A stretch of 64,000 nt of DNA, taken from assembly GCF_022879595.1 (NCBI RefSeq), contig NZ_CP084265.1:1178001-1242000 (forward strand), in the 5' to 3' direction. The notes under the pieces were generated by a model, which saw nothing but the letters and a program-made list of their open reading frames with translations, did no database searches and was not told where the DNA came from. The translations under genes and the position numbers were made by a program. Positions 10,355 through 19,213 of this stretch are shown here, piece after piece (positions within the stretch are counted from its first letter, which is position 1; each line of letters begins with the position of its first letter). The DNA is from Caballeronia sp. Lep1P3. Its GTDB lineage: Bacteria > Pseudomonadota > Gammaproteobacteria > Burkholderiales > Burkholderiaceae.

Positions 10355-11557
10355 ATGTTCCCTGACCGTATCTTTTCCGGCATGCGGCCCACCGGGTCGC
10401 TGCACCTCGGCCACTATCACGGCGTGCTGAAAAACTGGGTGCGGCTTCAGTCCGAATACCCGTGCTTCTTCGCGGTGGTCGACTGGCACGCGCTGACGAC
10501 GCACTACGAAACGCCCGAGGTCATCGAGAAAAACGTCTGGGAAGTGCTGATCGACTGGCTCGCATCGGGCATCGATCCGGCGCAGGCCACGCTCTTCATC
10601 CAGAGCCGGGTGCCGGAGCATGCGGAACTGTCGCTGCTGCTCGGCATGGGCACGCCGCTCGGCTGGCTCGAACGCGTGCCGACCTACAAGGAGCAGATCG
10701 AGAAGCTGAGGGAAAAGGACCTTTCCACCTACGGCTTTCTCGGCTATCCGGTGCTGATGGCGGCGGACATTCTGCTGTACCGCGCGTCGCTCGTGCCGGT
10801 CGGCGAAGATCAGGTGCCGCACGTCGAAATGACGCGCGAAATCGCGCGCCGCTTCAACTATTTGTACGGGAAGGAACCGGATTTCGAGGAGAAGGCGCTC
10901 GAAGCCGCGAAGAAACTCGGGGGCAAGCGCGCGAAGCTGTACCACGAACTGCGCGTCGCGTATCAGCAGGAAGGCGACGACGAAGCGCTCGAACAAGCCC
11001 GCGCGATGCTCCAGGAATCGCAAAGCCTGTCGATGAGCGACCGCGAGCGGCTCTTCGGCTATCTGGAAGGCGCGCGCAAGCTCATCCTCGTGGAGCCGCA
11101 AGTGCTCTTGACCGAAGCGTCGCGCATGCCGGGTCTCGACGGCCAGAAGATGTCGAAGTCTTATGGCAACACCATCGGCTTGCGGGAAGACGCCGAGACC
11201 ATCACGAAGAAGGTCCGCACGATGCCGACCGATCCGGCCCGCGTGCGCCGCACCGATCCGGGCGATCCCGACAAATGCCCGGTGTGGCAACTGCATCAGG
11301 TCTATACCGACGAAGCCACGCACGAATGGGTGCAGAAGGGCTGCCGCAGCGCGGGCATCGGTTGCCTCGACTGCAAGCAGCCGGTCATCGAAGGCATCTT
11401 GCGCGAGCAGCAGCCGATGCTCGAGCGCGCGCAGAAGTACATGCACGACCCGTCGCTGTTGCGCGCGATCGTCGCCGATGGCTGCGACAAGGCGCGCAAG
11501 TTCGCGACCGAAACCATGCGCGACGTGCGCGAAGCCATGGGCCTGTCGTACAACTGA
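10355..11557 (+). CDS. trpS: Tryptophan--tRNA ligase
   Basis: Class I aminoacyl-tRNA synthetase charging tRNA-Trp. The HIGH-type signature HLGH is at residues 17-20 and KMSKS begins at residue 265. Tryptophan-binding and dimer-interface segments such as GYPVLMAADILLYRA are present. At 400 aa it exceeds the usual 330 aa. The central part carries an insertion (about residues 185-240, LYHELRVAYQQEGDDEALEQA) seen in some betaproteobacterial TrpS. The stop overlaps the next start (TGATGA). Confidence 0.97.
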   Translation: MFPDRIFSGMRPTGSLHLGHYHGVLKNWVRLQSEYPCFFAVVDWHALTTHYETPEVIEKNVWEVLIDWLASGIDPAQATLFIQSRVPEHAELSLLLGMGTPLGWLERVPTYKEQIEKLREKDLSTYGFLGYPVLMAADILLYRASLVPVGEDQVPHVEMTREIARRFNYLYGKEPDFEEKALEAAKKLGGKRAKLYHELRVAYQQEGDDEALEQARAMLQESQSLSMSDRERLFGYLEGARKLILVEPQVLLTEASRMPGLDGQKMSKSYGNTIGLREDAETITKKVRTMPTDPARVRRTDPGDPDKCPVWQLHQVYTDEATHEWVQKGCRSAGIGCLDCKQPVIEGILREQQPMLERAQKYMHDPSLLRAIVADGCDKARKFATETMRDVREAMGLSYN

Positions 11558-12165
11558 TGAACGCCGGCACGCCGAGCGGCTGGGTCGCGCGCTGGGTGCA
11601 TCTCGTTGCGCCCGGCGCGCGCGTGCTCGATGTCGCATCGGGCGGCGGGCGTCACGCGCGCTGGTTCGCCGGGCGCGGTCATGCCGTGCTCGCCGTCGAC
11701 CGCGACGAGGAGGCGCTTGCCTCGATGTCCGCGTGCGATCGCATCGCGACGCTCGCCGCCGATCTGGAAGGCGCGCCGTGGCCGCTTCCTGCCGATCAAC
11801 GGTTCGGCGCGGTGATCGTGACCAACTATCTGCATCGGCCGCTCTTCGCGCGTCTGATCGAGTCGCTCGCGCCGGGCGGCGTGCTGATCTACGAGACGTT
11901 CGCGGCAGGAAACGAGCGCATCGGCAAGCCGTCGAATCCGGCGTTCCTGCTCGCGCCCGGCGAGTTGCTCGATGCAGTGCGCGGTCGTCTTCGCGTCGTT
12001 GCATACGAAGACGGCTTCATCGACGCGCCGCGTGCTGCCTACGTGCAGCGAATCTGCGCGGTGCATGAAGCGCAGGCAGACAATGGCGCCGTAGACGACG
12101 CAGCCGCGGCGCTCACGATTGGTAACACACCCCGGGGAAGGCCGCGTTACGTATTGACGGGCTAA
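11557..12165 (+). CDS. Class I SAM-dependent methyltransferase
   Basis: 202-aa methyltransferase. Motif I VLDVASGGGRHARWFA binds S-adenosylmethionine, and the acidic end of strand 2 is VLAVDRDEEAL. The later motif is GVLIYETFAAGNERIGKP. The start overlaps the trpS stop by 1 nt. Family resembles TehB/UbiE-type small-molecule methyltransferases. The substrate cannot be inferred. Confidence 0.88.
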   Translation: MNAGTPSGWVARWVHLVAPGARVLDVASGGGRHARWFAGRGHAVLAVDRDEEALASMSACDRIATLAADLEGAPWPLPADQRFGAVIVTNYLHRPLFARLIESLAPGGVLIYETFAAGNERIGKPSNPAFLLAPGELLDAVRGRLRVVAYEDGFIDAPRAAYVQRICAVHEAQADNGAVDDAAAALTIGNTPRGRPRYVLTG

Positions 12166-12171
12166 TCCGCT

Positions 12172-12217
12172 ACAATCGCGTAGTAGCGCTTTTCGCGATT
12201 AAATTTTCGATTAAATT
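12172..12217 (+). promoter_or_regulatory. dapA upstream region: -10-like TACAAT and direct repeat
   Basis: TACAAT lies at about 12172-12177. CGATTAAATT is repeated directly at 12196-12205 and 12208-12217, 12 bp apart (about one helical turn), just before the dapA start. Could be a regulator site or an AT-rich translation enhancer. Confidence 0.4.
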
Positions 12218-12228
12218 CATAGAGTTTC

Positions 12229-13146
12229 ATGACTAGCGAAACCAACGGCGGAACGAACGGCGGCATCCGGATCCGCGGCAGCATCCCTGCCATCGTCACA
12301 CCGATGCACGAGGACGGTAGTCTCGATCTGCCGGCGTTTCGAAAGCTGATCGACTGGCACGTCGACGAGGGCTCGAACGGGCTCGTCGTCGTGGGAACGA
12401 GCGGCGAATCGGCCACGCTCTCGGTCGAAGAGCACGTTCTGATGGTGCAGACCGCCGTCGAGCATGCGGCGAAGCGCATTCCGATCATCGCGGGCGCGGG
12501 CGGCAATTCCACGGCGGAAGCCATCGAGCTGTCGAAGCAGGCGAAGAAGGTCGGCGCCGACGCCACGCTGCAAGTCGTGCCGTATTACAACAAGCCGACG
12601 CAAGAGGGCATGTACCGGCACTTCCGCGCCATCGCGCAAGCCGTCGATCTGCCCGTCATCCTTTACAACGTGCCGGGCCGCACCGTTGCCGACATGAGCA
12701 ACGAGACCATCCTGCGTCTCGCGGAGGTGCCGGGCATCATCGGCGTGAAGGAAGCGACGGGCAATATCGATCGCGCGGCGCATCTCATCAAGCACGCACC
12801 GGCGAACTTCGCGATTCTGAGCGGCGACGATCCCACCGCCATCGCGCTGATGCTGCTGGGCGGCCACGGCAATATCTCGGTGACGGCCAACGTTGCGCCC
12901 CGTCAGATGAGCGAACTCTGCCGCGCCGCGCTGCAAGGCGATGCCATCACGGCGCGCCGCATCCACCTGAGCCTGCTCGCGCTGCACAAGCAATTGTTCT
13001 GCGAATCGAACCCGATTCCGGCGAAATGGGCGCTGCAAGCGCTCGGCCGCATGGAAGGCGGCATTCGCCTGCCGCTCACGCCGCTCGATGCGCGTTTTCA
13101 CGATGTCGTGCGCGGCGCGCTCCGCGAGGCCGGGCTGCTCGCCTGA
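12229..13146 (+). CDS. dapA: 4-hydroxy-tetrahydrodipicolinate synthase
   Basis: Condenses pyruvate with aspartate semialdehyde, the first committed step of lysine/diaminopimelate synthesis. 305 aa. The Schiff-base lysine is K174 in IGVKEATG, the catalytic Tyr is Y146 in LYNVPGRT, and the substrate loop is [10 protein letters not shown]. The N-terminal 12 residues before [12 protein letters not shown] are a slight extension. bamC follows 163 bp later, the same dapA-bamC(nlpB) neighbourhood seen in many proteobacteria. Confidence 0.97.
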   Translation: MTSETNGGTNGGIRIRGSIPAIVTPMHEDGSLDLPAFRKLIDWHVDEGSNGLVVVGTSGESATLSVEEHVLMVQTAVEHAAKRIPIIAGAGGNSTAEAIELSKQAKKVGADATLQVVPYYNKPTQEGMYRHFRAIAQAVDLPVILYNVPGRTVADMSNETILRLAEVPGIIGVKEATGNIDRAAHLIKHAPANFAILSGDDPTAIALMLLGGHGNISVTANVAPRQMSELCRAALQGDAITARRIHLSLLALHKQLFCESNPIPAKWALQALGRMEGGIRLPLTPLDARFHDVVRGALREAGLLA

Positions 13147-13309
13147 CCCTGGAAGGCGGCGCTCGACGAATCGATCGCGCCGCCGCCTGGTTCGGAGCCG
13201 CCACGCCAATCACCAACCGCGATCTATCGCCCTCGACGACCCGCGCTCGCGCGGGACCGACGCGAGGCAATGCGGTTTCAGCACGTAATCTGCAGCAAAG
13301 AAGGACCTC

Positions 13310-14452
13310 ATGAAACATTCCGCTCTTCTTACTCAAGCCAAACGCCTGAGCGTGCTGTCGCTGGGCGCGGGCGTCGTCTTTGCGCTCGCCGGCTGCGATA
13401 CGCTCAACGACTGGCTCGCGCCGGATCGCGTCAATTACAAGGCGGCTGAAACCGCGCCGGCGCTCAACGTGCCGTCGGATCTGAGCACGGCCGACATCAG
13501 CCAGCGCTACGCCGCGCCGCCGCCGATCAACGCGCTCGGCGGTGCTGCCCAGCGCAACGCGACGCCCGCGGGCAACCTGACGCTCGGCGTGCCGAACGCG
13601 CAAGACCCCTACGGCATGCACGTCGAGAGCGACGGCGATCGCCGCTGGCTCGTCGTGGACGGCCGTTCGCCCGATCAGATCTGGCCGCAGTTGCAGGAGT
13701 TCTGGACGGAAAACGGCTTCACGCTGAAAACCGATTCGGCGCAGCAGGGCATCATGGCGACGGACTGGGCGGAAAACCGCGCGAACATTCCGGACGACTG
13801 GTTCAGAAAGAGCGTCGGCAAGCTGCTCGATTTCGCGTATTCGTCGGGCACGCGCGACATGTTCCGCACGCAGGTGGACCGCGCGTCGGACGGCTCGACG
13901 GACATCTCCGTCACGCATAGCGCGATGGAAGAAGTGCTGACCGGGCAGGACAAGACGTCATCGCGCTGGGAGACGCGTCCGCGCAATCCCGCGCTCGAAG
14001 CCGCGTTCCTCGCGAAGATGATGCAGAAATTCGGCCTGACCGAAGGCCAGTCGAAGCAGCTGATCGCGCAGGCGCGTCCGGCGGGCGCGAAGGTGGCGGT
14101 GGAGCAGACGGCGGGCGCATCGACGCTCGATCTCGCCGAGCCGTTCGATCGCGCGTGGCTGCGCGTCGGGCTCGCGCTCGACCGCACCAACTTCACGGTC
14201 GACAATCGCGATCGCGACAAGGGCATCTACTACGTGCACTACTCCGATTCGATGGCCGAGCTGAAGAAGGAAGGTCTCTTCGGCAAGCTCTTCTCGAGCA
14301 ATTCGCCGCGGCCGACGCGCCAGTTCCTCGTGAACGTGCGCTCCAAGGCGGATTCGGTGACGCAGATCGCCGTCGTCGACGCAAACGGTCAGCCGGACAA
14401 CTCGTCCGATGCGCAGCGCATCGTGTCGCTGCTGCATGCGCAGTTGAACTAG
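13310..14452 (+). CDS. bamC: Outer membrane protein assembly factor BamC
   Basis: Lipoprotein partner of the BAM complex that inserts outer-membrane beta-barrels. The signal peptide ends at LAGC (Cys29). After it come the unstructured segment (to about residue 95) with LNVPSDLSTADISQRY, and two helix-grip domains. 380 aa. AAGGACC precedes the ATG. The gene lies after dapA, as in other proteobacteria, which supports the identification despite low conservation of the family. Confidence 0.93.
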   Translation: MKHSALLTQAKRLSVLSLGAGVVFALAGCDTLNDWLAPDRVNYKAAETAPALNVPSDLSTADISQRYAAPPPINALGGAAQRNATPAGNLTLGVPNAQDPYGMHVESDGDRRWLVVDGRSPDQIWPQLQEFWTENGFTLKTDSAQQGIMATDWAENRANIPDDWFRKSVGKLLDFAYSSGTRDMFRTQVDRASDGSTDISVTHSAMEEVLTGQDKTSSRWETRPRNPALEAAFLAKMMQKFGLTEGQSKQLIAQARPAGAKVAVEQTAGASTLDLAEPFDRAWLRVGLALDRTNFTVDNRDRDKGIYYVHYSDSMAELKKEGLFGKLFSSNSPRPTRQFLVNVRSKADSVTQIAVVDANGQPDNSSDAQRIVSLLHAQLN

Positions 14453-14467
14453 GCGGCGCAACCCATT

Positions 14468-15241
14468 GTGAGATTCGCCAGTCTGGGCAGCGGCAGTGAG
14501 GGCAATGCGTTGCTCGTCGAATCGACGAGCGGCGCGACCACCACGCGCGTGCTGCTCGATTGCGGTTTTTCCGCGAAGGAAGTGGAGCGTCGTCTCGCCC
14601 GGCTCGGAACGAGCGCCGAGCAACTCGACGCGATTCTCATCACGCACGAACACACGGACCACATCGGCAGCGCGCTGACGCTGGCGCGCAAATGGTCCAT
14701 TCCGCTTCATATGAGTTGGGGCACGGCGCGCGCGGTCGGCGCGGACGAAGCCAAGGTCGATCTGCGCGTGCTCTGGGGCGATGAAAGCGTCGCCATCGGC
14801 GATGTGAGCGTGTTGCCTTACACCGTTCCCCACGATGCCCGCGAGCCGCTGCAATACGTCTTCTCGGATGGCGCGAGCCGTCTCGGTGTCCTGACGGATG
14901 TCGGCGTCGCGACGCCGCATATCACGAGCGTACTGAGCGGCTGCGACGCGCTCGTGCTCGAATCCAATCACGATATCGAGATGCTCGCTGCGAGCCGCTA
15001 TCCGGCATCGCTGAAGGCGCGCATCGGCGGAACGCATGGACACCTGAATAACGATGCGGCGGCCGCCATTCTGGCGTCGCTCGATCGTTCCAGGCTGCGT
15101 CATCTGGTGGCCGCGCATCTGAGCCAGCAAAACAATCTGCCGCACCTCGCGCAGGCGGCGCTCGCGAGTGTGTTGGGCGCGTGTGCGCTGGACATAGTGG
15201 TCGCAACGCAAACGGAAGGCTTCGACTGGCTCGCGCTCTGA
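14468..15241 (+). CDS. MBL-fold metallo-hydrolase
   Basis: 257-aa metallo-beta-lactamase fold protein starting at GTG 14468. The zinc motif THEHTDHIG has His60, His62, Asp64 and His65. The later ligands include GTHGHLNNDAAAAI and HLVAAHLSQQNN. It opens with RFASLGSGSEGNALLVES, typical of the WalJ/YycJ-like group of cytoplasmic phosphodiesterase/nuclease-like proteins. Lies 15 nt after bamC and is followed by a strong terminator, so it probably ends the dapA-bamC transcript. Confidence 0.9.
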   Translation: MRFASLGSGSEGNALLVESTSGATTTRVLLDCGFSAKEVERRLARLGTSAEQLDAILITHEHTDHIGSALTLARKWSIPLHMSWGTARAVGADEAKVDLRVLWGDESVAIGDVSVLPYTVPHDAREPLQYVFSDGASRLGVLTDVGVATPHITSVLSGCDALVLESNHDIEMLAASRYPASLKARIGGTHGHLNNDAAAAILASLDRSRLRHLVAAHLSQQNNLPHLAQAALASVLGACALDIVVATQTEGFDWLAL

Positions 15242-15306
15242 ATGAGTGACCGGCTTTCTCGCCTTCTGCCAGGCGAGACGCAACGGAAACAACGAAGCAG
15301 AAGACG

Positions 15307-15337
15307 CAAAAAAACCGGCTCAAAAGCCGGTTTTTTT
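15307..15337. terminator. Intrinsic terminator
   Basis: AAACCGGCT/AGCCGGTTT stem with flanking A- and T-runs. It serves the plus-strand MBL gene and may also serve the minus-strand lipoprotein gene. Confidence 0.9.
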
Positions 15338-15382
15338 GTCTCCGGGCAGCCTGAGCCGCCCGTTGCTCAAAGCCTGATGGCC

Positions 15383-15637
15383 TTACTGGCTTGCGCCCGA
15401 TGCCGGAGCAGCAGCCGAAGCAGCAGCGTCCGAAGCTGCGCCAGCAGCCGAAGCTGCGTCGCTTGCAGCGGCCGAAGCGCTCGATGCAGCAGTGTTAGCG
15501 TCCGAAGCGGCAGCAGCCGGAGCCGAAGCAGCCGACGAATCGCTTGCAGCGCTCGGAGCAGCCGTATCGCTAGACTTGTTGCATGCAGCCAGGGCAACAG
15601 CAGCCAACAGGGATGCTACGAGGAGGGATTTCTTCAT
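15383..15637 (-). CDS. Small Ala/Ser/Asp-repeat lipoprotein
   Basis: 84-aa predicted lipoprotein. Signal MKKSLLVASLLAAVALA is followed by AC (Cys19), then a low-complexity mature part made of Ala-Ser-Asp units (AASDAASAAGAASDAA). The ATG at 15637 is chosen over a GTG two codons upstream because AAGGA is 7 nt before it and too close to the GTG. Function unknown. The sequence has no folded-domain appearance; a spacer or surface role is only a guess. Confidence 0.8.
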   Translation of the reverse strand: MKKSLLVASLLAAVALAACNKSSDTAAPSAASDSSAASAPAAAASDANTAASSASAAASDAASAAGAASDAAASAAAPASGASQ

Positions 15638-15643
15638 GATCAC

Positions 15644-15904
15644 GTCCTTTTATGGTTAAAGGTAAGCAACAGCGCAAAGTACCGGTAATGTGTGCTCCAA
15701 CACCGACTTGGGCCGCTGTGGAGCCTCACAATTCTTTTTGGGTGTGAGACTTACTACGGCTTGGCCGGAAATTATAGGCATTTTCGTAACGACCGTCGAT
15801 AAATCAGGGGCCGATACGTTGTCTTTCTCATACAAACTTTCATATTGCGGAACAGCAAAATCCCGGCCTTGCCGATAGCCGCCGACGCTCGCGCGCCAAG
15901 CGTT
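15644..15904. other. AT-richer intergenic region before the RoxA gene end
   Basis: 261 bp with no supported gene. It holds the promoter of the Ala-rich lipoprotein (minus strand). The base composition is markedly lower in G+C than neighbours. Confidence 0.45.
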
Positions 15905-17149
15905 TCAGGCCGATGAGTCCGTCTGAATCCAGCCCGCACGATACCACTCGTGCAGCAGGGATGTCATCGCGGAATCGTCTGTAAGTGTTACAAAGCGTTT
16001 CGCCTCCAGACGCCGTGAATCGGCCAACTCCGGCAGCCACTTTCTAGCCTTTGCGGTTAACGCAGCGGCTTCGCCATTAACGAAATACGAGTGCGTGTTG
16101 TAGAGCAAATTCGTCTTTCTATCTAGCCTGACGCCAGTCTTTTTCGCGCGCTCCACAAATTTTTGCTCATTTAGCGCGCGACTCGGCGGATCGAAAACCA
16201 CATTGGCTTTCGGCTCACTCAAGTAACTGCCTAGAAACTCCGCAACGTCCTTTTCATCCCACGTCACCTTTGCAAGGATCGCGCCAACCTGTTCGACGAG
16301 CAGTGCGGGCAGCGCGGCCGGTGTTTCCACAGGCGGCTGCGCGGGATCGCGATAGCGCGCGTCGGCCTTCGCGTGTGCCCGCGATGCGTCTTCGCCAATG
16401 CGCTCGGCGAGGTGATACAGGAACTGCGCGGTCAGTTCGCGCGAGGACGGCGCGCGAAAACCGATGGAGCACGTCATGCACTCGCCCTCGGCGATGCCGT
16501 CGTGCGCGATATGCGGCGGCAGATAAAGCATGTCTCCCGGTTCGAGCACCCACTCTTCCTGCGGCTCGAAGTGCTGTAAAACTTTCAACGGCAAACCGGC
16601 TTTTAGCGAGAGATCGCGCTGCGCGCCGATGCGCCAGCGCCGCTTGCCGTGAACTTGCAGCAGGAAGACATCGTAGGAGTCGAAGTGAGGCCCGACGCCG
16701 CCGCCGTCGGTGGCGTAGGAGATCATGAGGTCGTCGAGACGCGCGTCGGGGATGAAGCGAAAACGGTTCATCAGCGCATGCGCGCGATCGTGATGCAGGT
16801 TCAGGCCTTGCACGAGAAGCGTCCATTCACGCTTCTTCACCGATGGAAGTTCGTCGGGCGCGAACGGTCCATGCTCCAGATCCCAAGCGTTGCGAAAATG
16901 GGTGATGAGGCGCGATTCGACGTCATCCTGATCGGCGAGTTCGAACAGTTCTTCGCGCGACAGCGGCGCGGCGATGCCGGGGATCGCCTGGCGGATCAGG
17001 AGCGGTTTTTTCTGCCAGTAGCGACGCATGAACTGTCGCGGCGTGCGATTGCCCAACAAGGGCGAAACTTCGTCGGGAAGCGGCGCGCGGGGCGATTCGG
17101 AAAGGTTCGGAAGGGGCAAGGCTGTAACGTCTGAGGGCCGCTGACGCAT
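15905..17149 (-). CDS. roxA: Ribosomal-protein 3-hydroxylase, JmjC/cupin (RoxA/YcfD-like)
   Basis: 414-aa 2-oxoglutarate/Fe(II) oxygenase of the cupin_4 family, whose characterised members hydroxylate an Arg of ribosomal protein uL16. The iron facial triad begins at His155/Asp157 in GPHFDSYDVFLLQVHGKRRW. The distal His is in the DMLYLPPHIAHDG segment. The N-terminal RQFMRRYWQKKPLLIRQAI is characteristic. No clear ribosome site precedes the ATG, which lies only 33 bp from the divergent slyD ATG. The last 115 or so codons use many A/T-ending codons unlike the rest of the gene. Confidence 0.9.
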   Translation of the reverse strand: MRQRPSDVTALPLPNLSESPRAPLPDEVSPLLGNRTPRQFMRRYWQKKPLLIRQAIPGIAAPLSREELFELADQDDVESRLITHFRNAWDLEHGPFAPDELPSVKKREWTLLVQGLNLHHDRAHALMNRFRFIPDARLDDLMISYATDGGGVGPHFDSYDVFLLQVHGKRRWRIGAQRDLSLKAGLPLKVLQHFEPQEEWVLEPGDMLYLPPHIAHDGIAEGECMTCSIGFRAPSSRELTAQFLYHLAERIGEDASRAHAKADARYRDPAQPPVETPAALPALLVEQVGAILAKVTWDEKDVAEFLGSYLSEPKANVVFDPPSRALNEQKFVERAKKTGVRLDRKTNLLYNTHSYFVNGEAAALTAKARKWLPELADSRRLEAKRFVTLTDDSAMTSLLHEWYRAGWIQTDSSA

Positions 17150-17151
17150 CG

Positions 17152-17157
17152 TATAAT
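17152..17157 (+). promoter_or_regulatory. -10-like element for slyD
   Basis: Perfect TATAAT 26 bp before the slyD ATG, in the 33-bp divergent gap with roxA. No convincing -35 is seen; it would fall within the 5' end of roxA. Confidence 0.5.
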
Positions 17158-17182
17158 CGAGGCTTGTATCTTGGAGGATTCA

Positions 17183-17734
17183 ATGAAAATTGCGAAAGAC
17201 ACTGTCGTTTCGGTCGCTTACAAGCTATCGGATGCGCAAGGCAATCTGATCGAGGAAAGCGACGAGCCGATGGTCTATCTGCACGGCGGCTATGATGGCA
17301 CGTTCCCCAAGATCGAGGAAGCGCTCGACGGTCACGAGCCGGGTTTTGAAACGCTCATTCAACTGGAGCCTCAGGACGCGTTCGGCGAGTACGATCCCGA
17401 ACTCGTGAAGATCGAGGAGCGCAGCCGTTTTCCGGAGCCGCTGGAAGTCGGCATGCAGTTCGAAGGCACGCCCGAAGACAGCGACGACGAACTGGACGCG
17501 CTCATCTACACGGTGACGGATGTCGCCGAAGACAAGGTCGTGCTCGACGGCAATCATCCGCTCGCGGGCATGGCGCTGCGCTTTGCGCTGTCGGTGCAGG
17601 AAGTGCGCACCGCGACGGAAGACGAGATCGAGCATCAGCACGCGCACGGCGCGGACGGGTTGCAGATCGCCGATGAAGACGAAGACGACGATGACGGCGA
17701 GCCCGGCGTCGATTCGACTCCGACCCTGCACTGA
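17183..17734 (+). CDS. slyD: FKBP-type peptidyl-prolyl isomerase, SlyD-like
   Basis: 183-aa prolyl isomerase and chaperone. FKBP segments flank an insert-in-flap domain: MKIAKDTVVSVAYKLSD, the flap-side YLHGGYDGTFPKIEEALDG, then DGNHPLAGMALRFAL. The tail is acidic with a few His (EHQHAHGADG, then an Asp/Glu run) and lacks the long His/Cys metal-binding tail of the E. coli protein. The start at 17183 follows GGAGG; a TTG 12 nt earlier would overlap that ribosome site. Confidence 0.93.
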   Translation: MKIAKDTVVSVAYKLSDAQGNLIEESDEPMVYLHGGYDGTFPKIEEALDGHEPGFETLIQLEPQDAFGEYDPELVKIEERSRFPEPLEVGMQFEGTPEDSDDELDALIYTVTDVAEDKVVLDGNHPLAGMALRFALSVQEVRTATEDEIEHQHAHGADGLQIADEDEDDDDGEPGVDSTPTLH

Positions 17735-17787
17735 GCACGTCCACGCAGTGAGTGATCTTTGAAAAGCGCAGCTTCGGCTGCGCTATT

Positions 17788-19173
17788 TTATTGGCTGTTT
17801 GCGTTGGCGGATGCGCCCGGCGGCGTGCCGCGCTGCGCGCCCGATGCAGAAGCCGGCGAGGGAACCGGCAAAATCGGCGGCAGCGCTTGCGGCGGCGTCA
17901 GGATCGGCGGAAGACTTGTCGGTGGCTGCATGAGCGAGGGCGCTGGCGGCAAGAAGTCCGGCTGCTCGTTTCGCGGCAGTGCGGGCGGCGTGGACGACGG
18001 CGCTGCGGGCGCTGCCGGATACGAAGATGAATAGGGCGACGAATAGGGCGCCGGATAAACGCCATAAGCGCTGTCCGACGCAGCCGATTGCGCGGGCGTC
18101 TCGCCCTGCGCTTCGCTCGCCGCGCGCTTGTGTGCATCCCTTGGATCGCGTGCATCGCGGGCATCGCGTGCATCGCGAACCCGCAGGCGAAACGGCGGAT
18201 GCCAGCGCGCATCGCTCGCCACTTCGAGCCACTGCGACTGCGGCTTCCTGAGCGACAGCGCGACGCGCGTGAGGTTCGTCACCGTCAGGCCCTTGTCGTT
18301 GCGAAGCGGCTGATCGATATGGAAACCGTTCGGCTCCGACGCCTCCGTCCGGTGAATGACGATGACCGGACCGCGAAACGCTTCTGCCGCTTTCACCAGA
18401 CTGCGCTTGAGTTCGAGAAAGCCGTCGCGCGGCTGACTCGAACGCGAGAAGCGCAGCCACGCGAAACGCTCGCGCCGCTCGTAGCGTGCGAAGTCCGGAT
18501 CGCCCTGAAACAGGATGACGAGCGCGCGCATGCCCGCGCGCCGCGCCGACTCCGCCGCGTGCTCCAGCCAGAATGTCGTCGCGACGGCGCGGTCTTCGAA
18601 CTCGCCGTTGCGACCGCCCGCCGTCACGTAGTGATTGTTCGGGCTCGGCGCGTTCAGCCCGATGAACGCAATGCCCTCCGCCTGCCAGCGCACGTTCTCC
18701 CTGAACGGCCGAAACCGCGCGACGTCGCTCTCGCGCGCAAGCGAAAGCGGACTCTGTCCGAGCGCGTTCGCGTCGGTGAAAAAGAGCTGGCGCACGAAAT
18801 CGAGCCGCTCGACGGCGTCGTAAGCGCCGCCGTGTGCCTGACCGCAGTCGGCCCAGTCGTGCTGGCCGAGCAGCAGCACGAGCGGTGCGCGCGAGCTGTC
18901 CAGCACGTCGCGGCGCGATTGATAGATGCTGTCGCGGCAAGGCTCCGCGCCACCTTTGACGTTGCCGTCGTAGACGATGAACGCGATGTCCCGATCGCGC
19001 CCGATGGCATCGAGCATTTGACGCACGGGCGCTTCATCGGCGGGGCGCGTGAGCGCATCCGAAATTACGGCGAACGACAGCGGCTCGCCCGTTTGCGCGC
19101 GGACACCGGTGAACGCGCCGCTCAGAACCATCGCGATGAGCGCTGCGGCGAGATATCGCGCCGCAGCGCTCAT
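17788..19173 (-). CDS. Secreted metallophosphoesterase-like protein with degenerate metal motifs and Pro-rich tail
   Basis: About 461 aa if started at 19173 (MSAAARYLAAALIAMVLSG, a signal peptide); an upstream start at 19251 would overlap mutS by 38 nt. The N-terminal 300 residues follow the layout of calcineurin-like phosphoesterases, but key positions differ. The DxH position reads SDAL, the GDxxxGG position reads DGNVKGG, and the GDNEW/GNHD position reads GQHDW ahead of ADCG. From about residue 355 the protein becomes a DAR-repeat (RDARDARDARDPRDA) and then a long Pro/Ser/Ala-rich tail. Probably periplasmic. Catalytic activity is doubtful and the function is not known. Confidence 0.7.
   Translation of the reverse strand: MSAAARYLAAALIAMVLSGAFTGVRAQTGEPLSFAVISDALTRPADEAPVRQMLDAIGRDRDIAFIVYDGNVKGGAEPCRDSIYQSRRDVLDSSRAPLVLLLGQHDWADCGQAHGGAYDAVERLDFVRQLFFTDANALGQSPLSLARESDVARFRPFRENVRWQAEGIAFIGLNAPSPNNHYVTAGGRNGEFEDRAVATTFWLEHAAESARRAGMRALVILFQGDPDFARYERRERFAWLRFSRSSQPRDGFLELKRSLVKAAEAFRGPVIVIHRTEASEPNGFHIDQPLRNDKGLTVTNLTRVALSLRKPQSQWLEVASDARWHPPFRLRVRDARDARDARDPRDAHKRAASEAQGETPAQSAASDSAYGVYPAPYSSPYSSSYPAAPAAPSSTPPALPRNEQPDFLPPAPSLMQPPTSLPPILTPPQALPPILPVPSPASASGAQRGTPPGASANANSQ
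18142..18177. repeat. 9-bp tandem repeat inside the secreted protein gene
   Basis: Four near-identical 9-mers (TGGATCGCG, TGCATCGCG, GGCATCGCG, TGCATCGCG) encode the Asp-Ala-Arg repeat. The unit is in frame, so copy-number change would alter length without frameshift. Confidence 0.85.
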
Positions 19174-19213
19174 CGACCGCGACGCGCGCGACGTGGGCGG
19201 CGCACCGATACGC

